From contig OY821784.1 in NCBI GenBank assembly GCA_963682175.1, positions 38,111,621 through 38,175,620 on the forward strand: 64,000 nt of DNA, written 5' to 3'. The DNA is from Triglochin maritima. Lineage: Eukaryota > Streptophyta > Magnoliopsida > Alismatales > Juncaginaceae. Shown piece after piece: positions 37,909-48,356 of this stretch. How positions within the stretch are numbered: the stretch's first letter is position 1; every line of letters begins with the position of its first letter. A program made the position numbers and the translations under genes. The notes beneath the pieces were generated by a model. The model made no database searches and was not told the origin of the DNA. It saw nothing but the letters and a program-made list of their open reading frames with translations.

Positions 37909-38399
37909 TACAGTACAACAAAAATGGAGGAAGGAGAGAAGAAGGAATGGTTCGTAGGATCGGAATAACCAAGACACTCATATTTGTATCTCCGTGAAGC
38001 GCCAAAGAATAAGAAAGAAGACGGAGGACGTGCTGATTTGAAAAGCATTAAATGCGATGGTGGACGCATCGGGAAAATAAAACAACAGCAAAAAAAATCA
38101 GCAGTAAGTAGTACGTCTGTCCGGAATAAGTGTTCTAACTGTCCGGCATAAATTGTAACTGTGTCCGGAATAAGTTATGCGCTAGTCCAGAAACTAAAGA
38201 AAATGACTGATGTGTGTGTCCGGAAAAAAATGAATTTATTAATAAAGAGAAAGGAAAAAAATAGGAGGACGGATGTTGAGTAACGAGTCTTCAGTCTGTG
38301 TAGGAGCGGCAAAATGAAGTGAGTGATTTGAGACGCATTAATGAGGGATGGAGAAATTTGTACGAAACGAGGAATAAACTAAACAAAGAAAGGAAAATT

Positions 38400-38503
38400 G
38401 TTTCTGGGGAGAGTGCGCACTCAGCCGCGTCTGCTGACTGGGTTGCCCACATCAGCGAGTGTGCTGACTAGGTTAGCAGCGTCCGTGATCAACAAACATT
38501 TTC
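38400..38503 (-). repeat. Internal inverted copy of the MULE end
   Basis: On the minus strand the sequence begins GAAAATGTTTGTTGA and continues TCACGGACGC and GTCAGC. The left end of the element at 36103 reads GAAATGTTTGTTGA, then TCACGGACGC after a short extra segment, then GTCAGC. This match is better than that between the two outer ends. The immediate flanks of 36101 and 38503 do not show a 9-bp duplication. Confidence 0.65.
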
Positions 38504-38712
38504 TTTAAGTTGAACGATTCATTTCCCAATACACAGATAAGACAGTGTGCAGACCCTAGGACATCGTGCAGTCTCATTATTCGTGCAGAGCCCACACTTA
38601 TCATAATAAAATATTTGTTTTTAAGTTTTACGTTGGATCAACTTAATTTGTCTAGCTTACTTTATGTGTGTGTGCAGTTTACATTATGTGTTTGTCCTGT
38701 TTACGTTATGTG

Positions 38713-40172
38713 TATGTCCGGAATAAGTGTATTTGCTGTCCGGAATAAGTGTATTTGTTGTCCGGAATAAGTGTATTTGTTGTCCGGTTTAAGAATAAAG
38801 TGTGTCCCGAAACGGAACATAAAGTTTGTCCGGAATAAGTGTATTTGCTGTCCGGAATAAGTGTATTCTTTCCGGAATAAGTGTATTTGTTGTCCAGAAT
38901 TAGTGTATTTGTTGTCCGGTTTAACAATAAAGTGTGTCCAGAAACGGAACATAAAGTTTGTCCGGAAAAAAGTCTAATTTCTGTCCGGAATAAGTGTATT
39001 TGCTGTCCGGAATAAGTGTATTTGTTGTCCGGAATTAGTGAATTTGTTGTCCGGTTTAAGAATAAAGTGTGTCCAGAAACGGAACATAAAGTTTGTCCGG
39101 AATAAGTGTATTTGTTGTCCGGAATAAGTGTATTTGTTGTTCGGAATAAGTGTATTTTGTTGTCCGGTTTAAGAATAAAGTGTGTCCAGAACATAAAATT
39201 TGTCCGGAATAAGTGTATTTGTTATCCGGAATAAGTGTATTTGTTGTTCGAAATAAGTGTATTTGTTGTCCGGTTTAAGAATAAAGTTTGTCCAGAAACG
39301 GAACATAAAGTTTTTCCGGAATAAGTGTATTTGTTGTCCGGAATATGTGTATTTGTTGTCCGGAATTAGTGTATTTGTTGTCCGGAATATGTGTATTTGT
39401 TGTCCGGAATTAGTGTATTTGTTGTCCGGTTTAAGAATAAAGTGTGTCCCGAAACGGAACATAAAGTCTGTCCGGAATAAGTGTATTTGCTGTCCGGAAT
39501 AAGTGTATTTGCTGTCCGGAATTAGTGTATTTGCTGTCCGGAATAAGTGTATTTGTTGTCCGGAATTAGTGTATTTGTTGTCCGGTTTAAGAATAAAGTG
39601 TGTCCCGAAACGGAACATAAAGTTTGTCCGGAATAAGTGTATTTTCTGTCCGGAATAAGTGTATTTGTTGTCCGGAATAAGTGTATTTGTTGTCCGGAAT
39701 ATGTGTATTTGTTGTCCGGAATTAGTGTATTTGTTGTCCGGTTTAAGAATAAAGTGTGTCCCGAAACGGAACATAAAGTTTGTCCGGAATAAGTGTATTT
39801 TCTGTGCGGAATAAGTGTATTTGTTGTCCGGAATAAGTGTATTTGTTGTCCGGTTTAAGAATAAAGTGTGTCCAGAAACGGAACATAAAGTTTTTCCGGA
39901 ATAAGTGTATTTGCTGTCCGGAATAAGTGTATTTGTTGTCCGGAATAAGTGTATTTGCTGTCCGGAATAAGTGTATTTTCTGTCCGGAATAAGTGTATTT
40001 GTTGTCCGGAATAAGTGTATTTGTTGTCCGGTAAAAGTGTATTTGTTGTCGGAATAAGTGTATTTGTTGTCCGGTTTAAGAATAAAGTGTGTCCAGAAAC
40101 GGAACATAAAGTTTGTCCGGAATAAGTGTATTTGCTGTCCGGAATAAGTGTATTTGCAGTCCGGAATAAGAC
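38713..40172 (+). repeat. Minisatellite array 1 in the MULE (22 bp with higher-order spacer)
   Basis: Roughly 1.46 kb of 22-base units with core GTCCGGAATAAGTGTATTTG. Runs of two to eight units are separated about ten times by a longer spacer with landmarks GGTTTAAGAATAAAGTGTG, GAAACGGAACATAAAG. Because 22 is not a multiple of three and no stop occurs, the minus strand stays open in all phases and produces long artificial open frames (38706-39194, 39169-40269). These have no homology and are not called as genes. Confidence 0.9.
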
Positions 40173-40341
40173 TGCAATTAACTTCCGGATTACGTATCAT
40201 GTTGGTCCGGAAACAAGAAAATAATTTTATAAAAACCCAACACCAAATGTCCTTGTATTGATAAATCATTCAAATAGTCTATGTAATTTTAACATGTATA
40301 CATGTATAACTTTGTAAAAAAAATTAAAAATCCAGAGTCGT

Positions 40342-41320
40342 TTATTGTTGATCGCATATCCCAGAGTCTTCGAGTAAGAAATTGGCCAAATCGCCTCTAA
40401 AACGGTGAATAACCTTGCTCTGCTTCGGCTTCGTCGGATCAGCATTCTCCATCAAACGCTTCATCCAGTACAAAACGTATGGCCCGCAGTCGTTACTCCC
40501 CGGTTGCTGTCGTTGGCTACCCTTCCTCTCAACTCTCAGCGGCCACTCGACCTTCAACAACCCTCGCCAGAATCCCGCTATCTTAGACGCGGTGCATTCA
40601 TGAGTTCCGACTAAACGGTTAGGATTGTCACCTCTTTTAAGTGTGCGGGAGAGGCTGTTGTACTGAATGAACTCTGATCGAGGTCCGTGGGCAACGAACA
40701 GAGTCCAGTGGCCGGCCAAACAGCATGGTTGTGCGATGATGACTTCCTCCACATTTATTCCTTCAATTTTTGGGAGTAAATAATCTTTCCTTATATCTTC
40801 TCCCTGTCCCTCCACAATCATTTCCGATTCGAAGGATGATAAGCAGACCACCTTTTGTTGCCCTCCTCTTCTGAGGAGTACCTCAATTAGGCCGTCAAGA
40901 GTTTCGTTGGTGAATTCTGTTTTTGGCGAAATTATTTCCTTCAGATCACCCCTGGTGATATTGCTCAGAACCCCCCTCCAGATAATATCTTTGGCTTCTC
41001 GTTCGGGAGCCGTTGCATTCAATAAACGACGTACCTCATCATTGGTCAGCGTTCTCAAGGCGGTCGCATCCACATCGGGCCTCGTGGACGAAACATGGGC
41101 GGCCAGTTCATCTTTCGTTGTTTCGTCGGCCTCGTATATTTTTTCACTGGCTTCTTCGGCCCCTTTTGTTTTTGTGGTGGCTTCTTCGGCCTCCTTTATT
41201 TCTTCTTGTTTTTCTGCGGCATTCTTCTGTGCCTCATCTTGGCCAGATTTGTTTTGCGCTTCGTCTATATGTTCTGTGCGCAAGCGTGGTTTAATGGTCC
41301 GCATTTTTTGAGGGTGCAAA
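40342..41320 (-). other. Ulp1-like C48 peptidase domain within the pseudogene
   Basis: The C-terminal part has the family order His, Asp, Gln, Cys. The His is in GHWTLFVAHG (codon 40708-40710), the Gln in QQPGSNDCG and the nucleophile Cys in NDCGPY (codon 40486-40488). The expected catalytic Asp is replaced by Asn in FIQYNSLS (codon 40657-40659). The domain is otherwise uninterrupted to its stop at 40342. Upstream residues are Ala/Glu-rich and probably coiled coil. Confidence 0.7.
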
Positions 41321-41329
41321 AGTGGTAGC

Positions 41330-42020
41330 GATACCACCGCCTTCCTCTTTCTTTCCTGCTGTCTCCTCATATCCTCCTTCTTCTCATCCTCCTTCCTCTT
41401 CTCTCCCTCTTCCTCCTTCCTGTTCTTCCTCTCTTCCTCCTCCATCTTCTTCCTATCTTCCTCCTCCCTCGTATTCCTCTCTTCCTCCTCCCTCCTCTTC
41501 TTCTCTTCCTCCTCCCTCTTATTCTTCTCATCATCCTCCCTCTTCTTCTTCTCTTCCTCCTCCCTCTTCTTCCTCTCTTCCTCCCTCCGTTTTTTTCTCT
41601 CTTCCTCCTCCCTCCTCATCCTCCTCTTCTTCTCTTCCTCCTCCCTCTTCTTCCTCTCTTCCTCCTCCCTCTTCTTCCTCTCTTCCTCCCTCCGCTTTTT
41701 CTCTCTTCCTCCTCCCTCCTCATCCTCCTCTTCTTCTCATCCTCCTCCCTCCTCTTCCTCGCATCCTCCTCCCTCTTATTCCTCTCATCCTCCTCCCTCC
41801 TCTTCTTCTCATCCTCCTCCCTCTTATTCCTCTCATCCTCCTCCCTCCTCTTCTTCTCATCATCCTCCCTCTTCTTCTTCTCTTGCTCCTCCCTCTTCTT
41901 CCTTTCTTCCTCCTCTCTCTTCTCCCTATCTTCCTCCTCTGTCTTCTTCCTCTCCTCCGCCTCCCTCTTATTTCTCTCTTCGTCCTCCCTCTTTTCCCTC
42001 TTTTCCTCCTCCCCACGGAC
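41330..42020. repeat. 690-bp polypurine/polypyrimidine coding repeat
   Basis: The plus strand is nearly pure pyrimidine, made of repeated CTTCCTCCTCCCTC-like words; the minus strand encodes runs of EEEERKKREEE. Length changes not divisible by three here explain the frameshift in the protease gene. Long mirror-like purine tracts of this kind can adopt triplex DNA. The Ser/Pro-rich frame on the plus strand is a shadow. Confidence 0.85.
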
Positions 42021-42519
42021 TCTCAGCCTACGACACTCTTCTTGAGAGATCCGGAGTTCTTCCTCCAGGTTGTTAATTTTAACGGTCGCCTCCCTAAGTG
42101 CTGCTTCGGCTCGCAGCCAATTCGTCTTCACCTCACTAAGTTCCAACTCTTGTAGCAGTGGGTCACATGGAATGCTGCATTCACTGAGTTGTACCCTTGG
42201 TAGAGTGGATGTTGAAGGTGTTTCCTTCGAGGCAACCTTTGCTGCGGGAGTTGCTTCTGCAGTAGGAAATTGATCCTCTGACAACAGTGAATGCTCCCGT
42301 GCACTGAGTTTTGGGGTGCCCTTCAACTCAAATTGACCCGAGTAAATCCGGGACAAGTTGATGCCTCGATCTTCCCATTTTCTAAGGATTTGGCGTCTGC
42401 TAAACATTTCCGTCCAACACTTGAACCGTGGAAATGCTGACCGGGGATCCCCCAATTTGAACTTCTCGCAAAGCCACACCTGAAAACATGAATGAGTTAA
42501 AAACCAACATAACTTCCCC

Positions 42520-43027
42520 AGGACAGACACAACTCTTATTCCGGACAGACGCAACACTATTCCGGACAGAGACAACTCTTATTCCGGACAGACGCAACCC
42601 TTATTCCGGACAGACGCAACACTATTCCGGACAGACAAAATACTTATTCCGGACAGACGCAACTCTTATTCCGGACAGACGCAACACTATTCCGGACAGA
42701 CAAACTCAATACGTATTCCGGACAGACGCAACACTATTCCGGACAGACAAAACTCTTATTCTGGACAGACAAAATACTTATTCCGGACAGACAAAATACT
42801 TATTCCGGACAGACACAATACGTATTCCGGACATACAAGATACTATTCCGGACAGACAAAATACTATTCCGGACATACGTAATACTTTTCCCGGATAACC
42901 TCAAGACACTTATTCCAGACAGAGACAACACTATTCCGGACAGACACAAGACTTATCCCGGACAGACAAAACACTTATTCCGGACATAAACCAACACTAC
43001 TCCGGACTGACACAACACTCATTCCGG
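42520..43027 (+). repeat. Minisatellite array 2 in the intron of the protease gene
   Basis: About 25 imperfect units of 19-23 bases with core CTTATTCCGGACAGACA. The core TTATTCCGGACA is also the core of array 1, but in the opposite orientation, so arrays 1 and 2 are inverted with respect to each other on either side of the Ulp1 exon. The unit lengths vary more than in array 1. Confidence 0.85.
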
Positions 43028-44373
43028 ACCAAGATGCTTACTTGTAATACGGCAACGCAACCATACACGTAGCCCTGCTTCATAGAGAAGTTCGCTGACA
43101 ATCTCCTCCTCGAGATGTCCCGTTGGGCTTCCTCCAGGCCTTCAACCAAGAAAGTGTGAACCGCATTTGCCCACGCATATCTCTTCAGGCGCTTGAGGTT
43201 ATTAAGGTGCTTCGTGTACCACGCTTTACTTCGCAGTGATCCATCGAAGAACAAAAAATGATTGAAAATCATAAAAATAAGGAGTCGGACGTGCTCCTCC
43301 TCCTCGTCCATCTTGCTCGTGGCGGTAAGATGACCCAGTAGTTGGGTGTTGTCGAGGTTCACCCCGTCACGTTTCTCTACGTACATGGCTTCCATATCCA
43401 CTCTTTGCCCATGTGCTCTTAGTCCAAGTAGAAGGGCGACGTCTTCTACCGTAAATGGGACCACCCCAGTGGCTATTCTCAGACCGACTTCATTGGCGTC
43501 GAAGTGTTCGACGAACCAACCCAGTATCTCGTTGTCAGTTGTGACGTGAGGAAAGGAGAGGAAGTGACCGAAAGGCGTCCGTTGGAAGACATTTTCCCCT
43601 CCTCCTTCATCCGGTCGAACTGCTTGTGAAGGGCCGTGAAACCGCACTTGGTTTCGCGGAAGTAGTACGTGCTTCCCTTAAACCACCAAAAAAAATTGTT
43701 AGAGGCCAATAATGAACCTTAAAATGAACCAGAAAGAACGTGGTTGACACAACACCTGCGCGGCTACAATTTCAGGAGCGATGGAGGTTTCAGGTAGAGA
43801 AGGATCCATTTTCGCCTGTTTATAATTTTCGTTCGACTAAAACAGGAATGAAGGTTTTGGATGAGCGTATGGAAAGGAACTCCGGGTGAAATGGGGAATG
43901 GAAAAGGAGAAGACTTGGGAGGAAAGTTACTCGAATGCTGTACCGCCGCTAATGATGTACGTGAAGTTTAACCGTCTAATCGTGATTTCGGGAAATGAAC
44001 CGTCGCACCCAATAATTCGTAATTTACTTTTCCCCGCGCAGAAGTTTTGGCTGACTGGACGCTGAACTGGCAGCTGACTGGTCCGTCCACGTAGGAAGCG
44101 TCACGGACGCGCGCGTCTGTGTATAACTACTCTTATTTTATTGATGCTGATGTGATATAGTAGGTAATTACACGGGTGAATATATTGTTCAAGATTTAAA
44201 TAATAAAATAATAATATACAATTTTATTTTATTGGTGATGAGTGAAGCTTCCAACTTATTATCCAAAAGAAAGTCCTCGTTTTAACTGATTAAGGACTAT
44301 TCTCTAACTCTCTTTTTCGTGTCTACGCGTGGATAACAACAAAGGTGGATGCAGTGTCAATCCGGCTGTTGGG

Positions 44374-44945
44374 CTTTAGAGCACAAATAACAGCGCCCGG
44401 GCTACCCCCGGGCGCCCTGCACTCTCTCTCTCTGCCACGTCAGCTTCTCTCTCTGTCACGTCAACTCACCCAACCCACCCAAAAAAACCCCTTACCCATG
44501 CCCAGGCTACCCCCACCCACCCTACACTCTCTTTCATCCACATCATTTCTTAATTAAACAATTATAATTTTTACACAACATTTAACAAATTACATTTTAT
44601 ATAATTCTAATTCTAATAACATTACAAATCTATTTTAACTCGAAATATTGTTAATAATTACTGCTAAATCACGAAATTATTATTAAATATTACGGAGCCA
44701 CATTACATTTAAGATAAACTGAAATAGGAAATATTACACTCAAAGTTAAGAAACAACAGTACATATTACATAAACTAAACTTTCAAATACTACATTAGCA
44801 ACTACGTTAACCGATTTTCAAACCGCTCCTCGTCCGTAGCGTTGCCATATATGCTCGATTAAATCACCTTTCAGATCCAAATGTTGGTTCCTTTCACGCA
44901 CTCGATCTTGATTGACCAAAAACTCGTGATATTAGACCATACTCT
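44374..44945 (-). pseudogene. PIF/Harbinger remnant with the 3' end of an ALP1/HARBI1-like nuclease
   Basis: A left end TTAGAGCACAAATAACAGCGCCCGGGC (TTA followed by GAGCAC) suits a PIF/Harbinger terminus. At 44812-44910 the minus strand reads RVRERNQHLDLKGDLIEHIWQRYG in pieces, resembling the C-terminal tail of plant HARBI1/ALP1-like nucleases (LQNDLIEHIW). The rest of the nuclease is missing. It is a deletion remnant with no intact frame. Confidence 0.5.
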
Positions 44946-47130
44946 TAGACCACCTAGAAGAAAATTCTCGTTTTAATCGATACGAGACTATTCTCCAACC
45001 GTTCTACTCATAAAAAAATATAAAATAACTCTGATTAACTAGGAATATATTACAACATTAATAATAAAGTAATAACACGTAGAATTGATGTTATAAAATA
45101 TAAAATAACTATAATTATGCATATATGATAATAATGTCTTCTGAAATGCGGTGCGTAATGCGCGATCACACCGTTAGATAACATTATTCTCACCACATCA
45201 TGCATGCAATGTAACGACTCCCTCCATAACCGCAGAGAAAACCATTTTATTTACTTCTTGATCCACTTTATCACGCATTAATCGATACCACTACTTCAAG
45301 TAAAGATGCATTCGTCGGTTAACAGAATGCGAACCTTGTATTAACACGTTTATATCATACGATTTTTACATATAACACGTTTTTACATTAAAGGAATATT
45401 ATTATTTTTTCATTTTCCAATATATTCTAGTGGTAAAAAATTTTACTCTCCAAGAAAAGCATCATATATACTCTTATCCTTAACTTCTATTTTTCTTGTT
45501 CTAAAAGTTTTATGCCACAAAGTTACTAGTATTTAACATAGAAGTCTTTTCTTTTCTTTCTAAAACATGAACTCGTAGCTAAAATAATTGCTTTATCTCA
45601 TTTTGCACGATCCTCTTCAAACCCATCGATATCCAATTCATCACCTTATAAATGCGTGCCTAGCTAGAAACAATTTTTTTTAAAAACTAATTATTTCATG
45701 CAACCATTATTTAATTCAACAATTAATCAACTAGAGCTAACATAAAGTTGGTAAAACTATTGGCCTTATAGTAAAACTCCATTTGCGATTCAATTTCGAT
45801 ATATAATTGTGGGTTGTATCACAATTCACAAGGTGATAATAATTTGAGATTGTAACTCTTATTATATATTAATTAATAATAGTGGCGTAGTTTAACCCTA
45901 AAAAAAGTCGTAATTACAGATTTCTGCCTCTTAAGAGCAGGATCATATCTGATTCTTCGAATAAGCAACTAAAACTAAAAGTGACAAGTGGTGAGGGAAA
46001 CAAAGAATGAGTCAAGTTCTATTTGAAAAACCTAATTATGAATGATTAACTACCAGTCCAGTCCACCACACATAAACACACAATAACTTCCAAATCAGAT
46101 AAATAATGAAGAAAACAAATTAAGAATGAGAATAGTCTTGAACTTTTTACTATTTGGATCATTTTTTGACCATAAACAACGACCTCTTCCGTGAAATTGA
46201 TGTCATTTTCAAAATAAATGTTGTTCACGTGGGCATGCAGAGAAAGTCACATTCATAAGTTAGAAAAAAATATGTTTCTAAATCCAACCATAATAATTTC
46301 AAAGAAAAACAGTTGCTTGATGTATAATTCCGTTGACGAGGTTCTACATTGTATAATTGTATTGGATTCAAGTGGTGTGGTAGGAAGAAAGTCTTCCCAA
46401 ATCACATGATGGCATGATATTATTTTTACAAGCTAGATACCAAAGGTCGACCATGCATGTGTTTGAGTCGAAGTCTTGGATTGATCTTAATTTCTTCATT
46501 GTCATGGGACCCAATAGACTTGACTCTTGGACCCAATCAAAAAAGCAATTTGAACTTTTAAACCACAGTGAAATAGTTATAAAATTAACAACAAAAAAAG
46601 TACATGAGCACCAAATTTCAGTAACACCCCATGGCAATGCCAACACTAATAATATAATTGAAAATATTTTTGTAAGATGCCAAAAACTTCTTCAGATATT
46701 CTTACATACTAAAGGGGTATTGGGGAATATATAAATGTCTTCATATATAAGATTCTTGGATTAGTAAGGGACAAAATTAAGACTTGGGATATTTTTCTTA
46801 AAATAGTATTTGGGTAAAAATTAAGAATCAAGGAGATGATGTTAAATTTCTTAAGTCAAAGCCATAATTATTTTGCATGTCTGCTTACCTTTCTTTTCTT
46901 GGTTTGCAACTGTTTCAAGTTCTCAACTGCCTTCCAACCTCCATCTCCATCAACAATACTGTCCATCATCTTACATCACACATTCTTGTTCCCACAAATA
47001 AAGTTTCTTAACTTTCCCATTACAATGGTGGCATCATAGTTTCTTACTTTCCCATTACAATGTTGACAACCTTGTAGGCGCATCCAATCACAAGTTAGTG
47101 TTTACCATCCCAATAACTTCTACACATCAA
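44946..47130. other. AT-rich intergenic DNA
   Basis: No supported gene. The open frames near 46414 and 46836 have no domain or homology that I recognise. A short tandem around TTTCCCATTACAATG occurs at 47015-47060. Confidence 0.4.
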
Positions 47131-47131
47131 T

Positions 47132-47582
47132 CTTAGAGTACCCTCAACGGGTGTTCTTTTTCGGGAGCCTGAAATACCTCCTTTTATGGGAGGACTGTAA
47201 AAAAATTCCATCGTCCGGGGTGAGGTGAGGAGGAACAAGTGGATTTCGGGGGGAGGGGGGCAAGTTGTCCATTTGGATTCGTTTAATTTTTTTATATTTT
47301 AAAAATGTTAAAAAAAATATAAACTGTTTTAAATCGTTTTTTCAAAAAAAAAATGGAAATATGTTTGTAATTTGTTTATATTTTTTTAATTAATTTATTT
47401 ATTTATGTTTTACTCAGATTCCCAAATGACGTGGAGGGGAAAGAATGTAGGGTGTCTGGGCTGTTTTTGGGTGTGGTTAAGGAAAATTTGAGGTGTTTGG
47501 TTTGTACTGACGTAACGGATAGAGAAGCTGACGTGACTGTGAGAGAAAGCCTGAACGCTGATAAAGATGGTCTAATATAATT
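47132..47582. mobile_element. Degenerate Tourist-like MITE
   Basis: The left end reads TTAGAGTACCCTCAACGGG. The right end, inverted, reads TTAGACCATCTTTATCAGCG. Both fit the degraded plant pattern TTA/GAGCATCTCCAACGG. Inside are AT-rich DNA and a GACGTGGAG phrase also seen in the MITE at 35608. It lies about 290 bases upstream of the small SOFL/VUP-like gene. Confidence 0.5.
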
Positions 47583-47780
47583 TTTGTAAGTGCCTAATAT
47601 TGTTAATTTTTTAACAAGTCAAAGATAATTTTGCAATTTGAATAGAGAAATTAAATCTCAAAAATTACTCAGCATGATTCATACATAGTCAAATTAAGAA
47701 GATGGCCCCAATCGAGCTAACTTGCCCTACTTAAGTTGTCAATTTGTATGATAGTCGAAACAAGTAAAAAAATTGTTTTT

Positions 47781-47796
47781 CCATATATATATAAAC
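47781..47796 (+). promoter_or_regulatory. TATA box of the SOFL/VUP-like gene
   Basis: CATATATATATAAAC lies about 75 bases before the start codon at 47867 and is the only good TATA element near it. Transcription would start near 47820. Confidence 0.5.
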
Positions 47797-47866
47797 TCAC
47801 TTTGAATTGTATAAATAAGTATTTGTGCCCTTCCTACGTGCAAACTCATTTTTTCTGTTTACATAG

Positions 47867-48356
47867 ATGGAAAACACACCTTCTCACTCCTCCGTCAAGA
47901 ATTGCCCATGCAAGGAAGAAAAGTTTTCACTTTCTGAGGAGAGTGGTTGGACTTCTTACTTTGAAGAAATCATGATTTCTTCGTCAAAAGCAAGGGAAAT
48001 ATCTTCTGGTAATTCTTCCACTTTGGTTGATGATTCTTCTCAACTTGTATCAAATGTAAAAACTTCGAAAGCTTCCAATGATGGAAGCCTAATTAGGAAG
48101 TGGAGTTCCAAGAAGAGGAAGGTGATAGAGTTGTTTGAAGAAGACCCTTTGGAAGACACTGCTACTTCTCCTATTAGAAGTGTTCATAGGGTTAGAACAC
48201 CTTTCTCTTCATGATTTATGGTTGTTATGTCATGTACATATGATATTTATGTAAAATAAATGTTGTTTAGTGTTTTCTTAGAATGAAGATTTGGGTATGT
48301 TGGATTTGGAGTACGAGAAGAATAATAGTGATGTAGACACTTCCATGGTGAAATAA
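47867..48356 (+). CDS. Small SOFL/VUP-like protein with ESGWT motif
   Basis: The family comprises short plant proteins with a conserved ESGWTxY motif (SOB FIVE-LIKE, linked to cytokinin response, and vascular-related unknown proteins). No enzymatic activity is known. The first exon, 47867-48190, starts MENTPSHSS and shows EESGWTSYFEE, then DDSSQLVSN (compare the second SOFL/VUP motif SMVSDAS), a basic KKRKV stretch and EDPLEDTATSPIRS. The frame stays open to a TGA at 48212-48214 (115 aa). A donor AGG/GTTAGA at 48191 and an acceptor TTTTCTTAG at 48280-48281 would instead add a 24-residue acidic tail ending at 48356. I cannot choose between these ends from sequence alone. A nuclear location is suggested only by the basic patch. 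Confidence 0.7.

Larger units (their letters stand above)
40342..43809 (-). pseudogene. Plant-mobile-domain / coiled-coil / Ulp1-like protease gene carried by the MULE
   Basis: The reconstructed exons are 43756-43809 (start MDPSLPETS), 43042-43676 and 40342-42479; splice sites are GT/AG and the phases agree. Exon 2 encodes a plant mobile domain (aminotransferase-like, PMD), including TPFGHFLSFPH, GWFVEHFD, PFTVEDVALLLGL and YGCVAVLQ continuing as VWLCEKF in exon 3. Exon 3 then gives a Lys/Arg/Glu-rich charged repeat of about 230 residues and a C48 (Ulp1, SUMO-protease-like) domain with GHWTLFV, YNSLS and NDCGPYVLYW. Two breaks are visible: a -1-type frameshift near 43595 in the PMD and another near 41620-41720 in the charged repeat. 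The array 2 minisatellite lies in the intron. In Kaonashi-type MULEs such ULP genes are transduplicated. Product activity is doubtful. Confidence 0.75.
36101..44132. mobile_element. Mutator-like element (MULE) carrying FAR1-like and PMD-Ulp1 sequences
   Basis: The 8032-bp unit is flanked by the identical 9-mer TTATTTTAT at 36092-36100 and 44133-44141; 9-bp duplications are the hallmark of Mutator-like insertions. Both ends contain GCGTCACGGACGC (36124-36136 and 44098-44110) close to TACGTGGA or its complement. The terminal repeats are otherwise weak, as in TIR-poor MULEs. Inside are a FAR1-type DNA-binding fragment, three 22-bp-class minisatellites and a gene joining a plant mobile domain to a Ulp1 protease, like the Kaonashi MULEs that carry ULP genes. 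A second inverted copy of the left end (GAAAATGTTTGTTGA, inverted) ends at 38503, so a 36101-38503 element may be fused to or nested in the larger one. No intact transposase remains. Confidence 0.7.

Noticed and set aside
38713..40172. CRISPR-like array appearance
   Set aside because: Units are contiguous without unique spacers, the DNA is plant nuclear, and no cas genes are present; it is a minisatellite in a MULE.
38706..40269. Open frames of 366 and 162 codons on the minus strand
   Set aside because: They consist of the 22-bp minisatellite read through rotating frames. There is no homology, and all frames are open simply because the unit lacks stops.
41322..42155. 277-codon Ser/Pro/Leu-rich frame on the plus strand
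   Set aside because: Complement of the Lys/Glu/Arg-rich repeat of the PMD-Ulp1 gene, with pure repeat composition and no domain.
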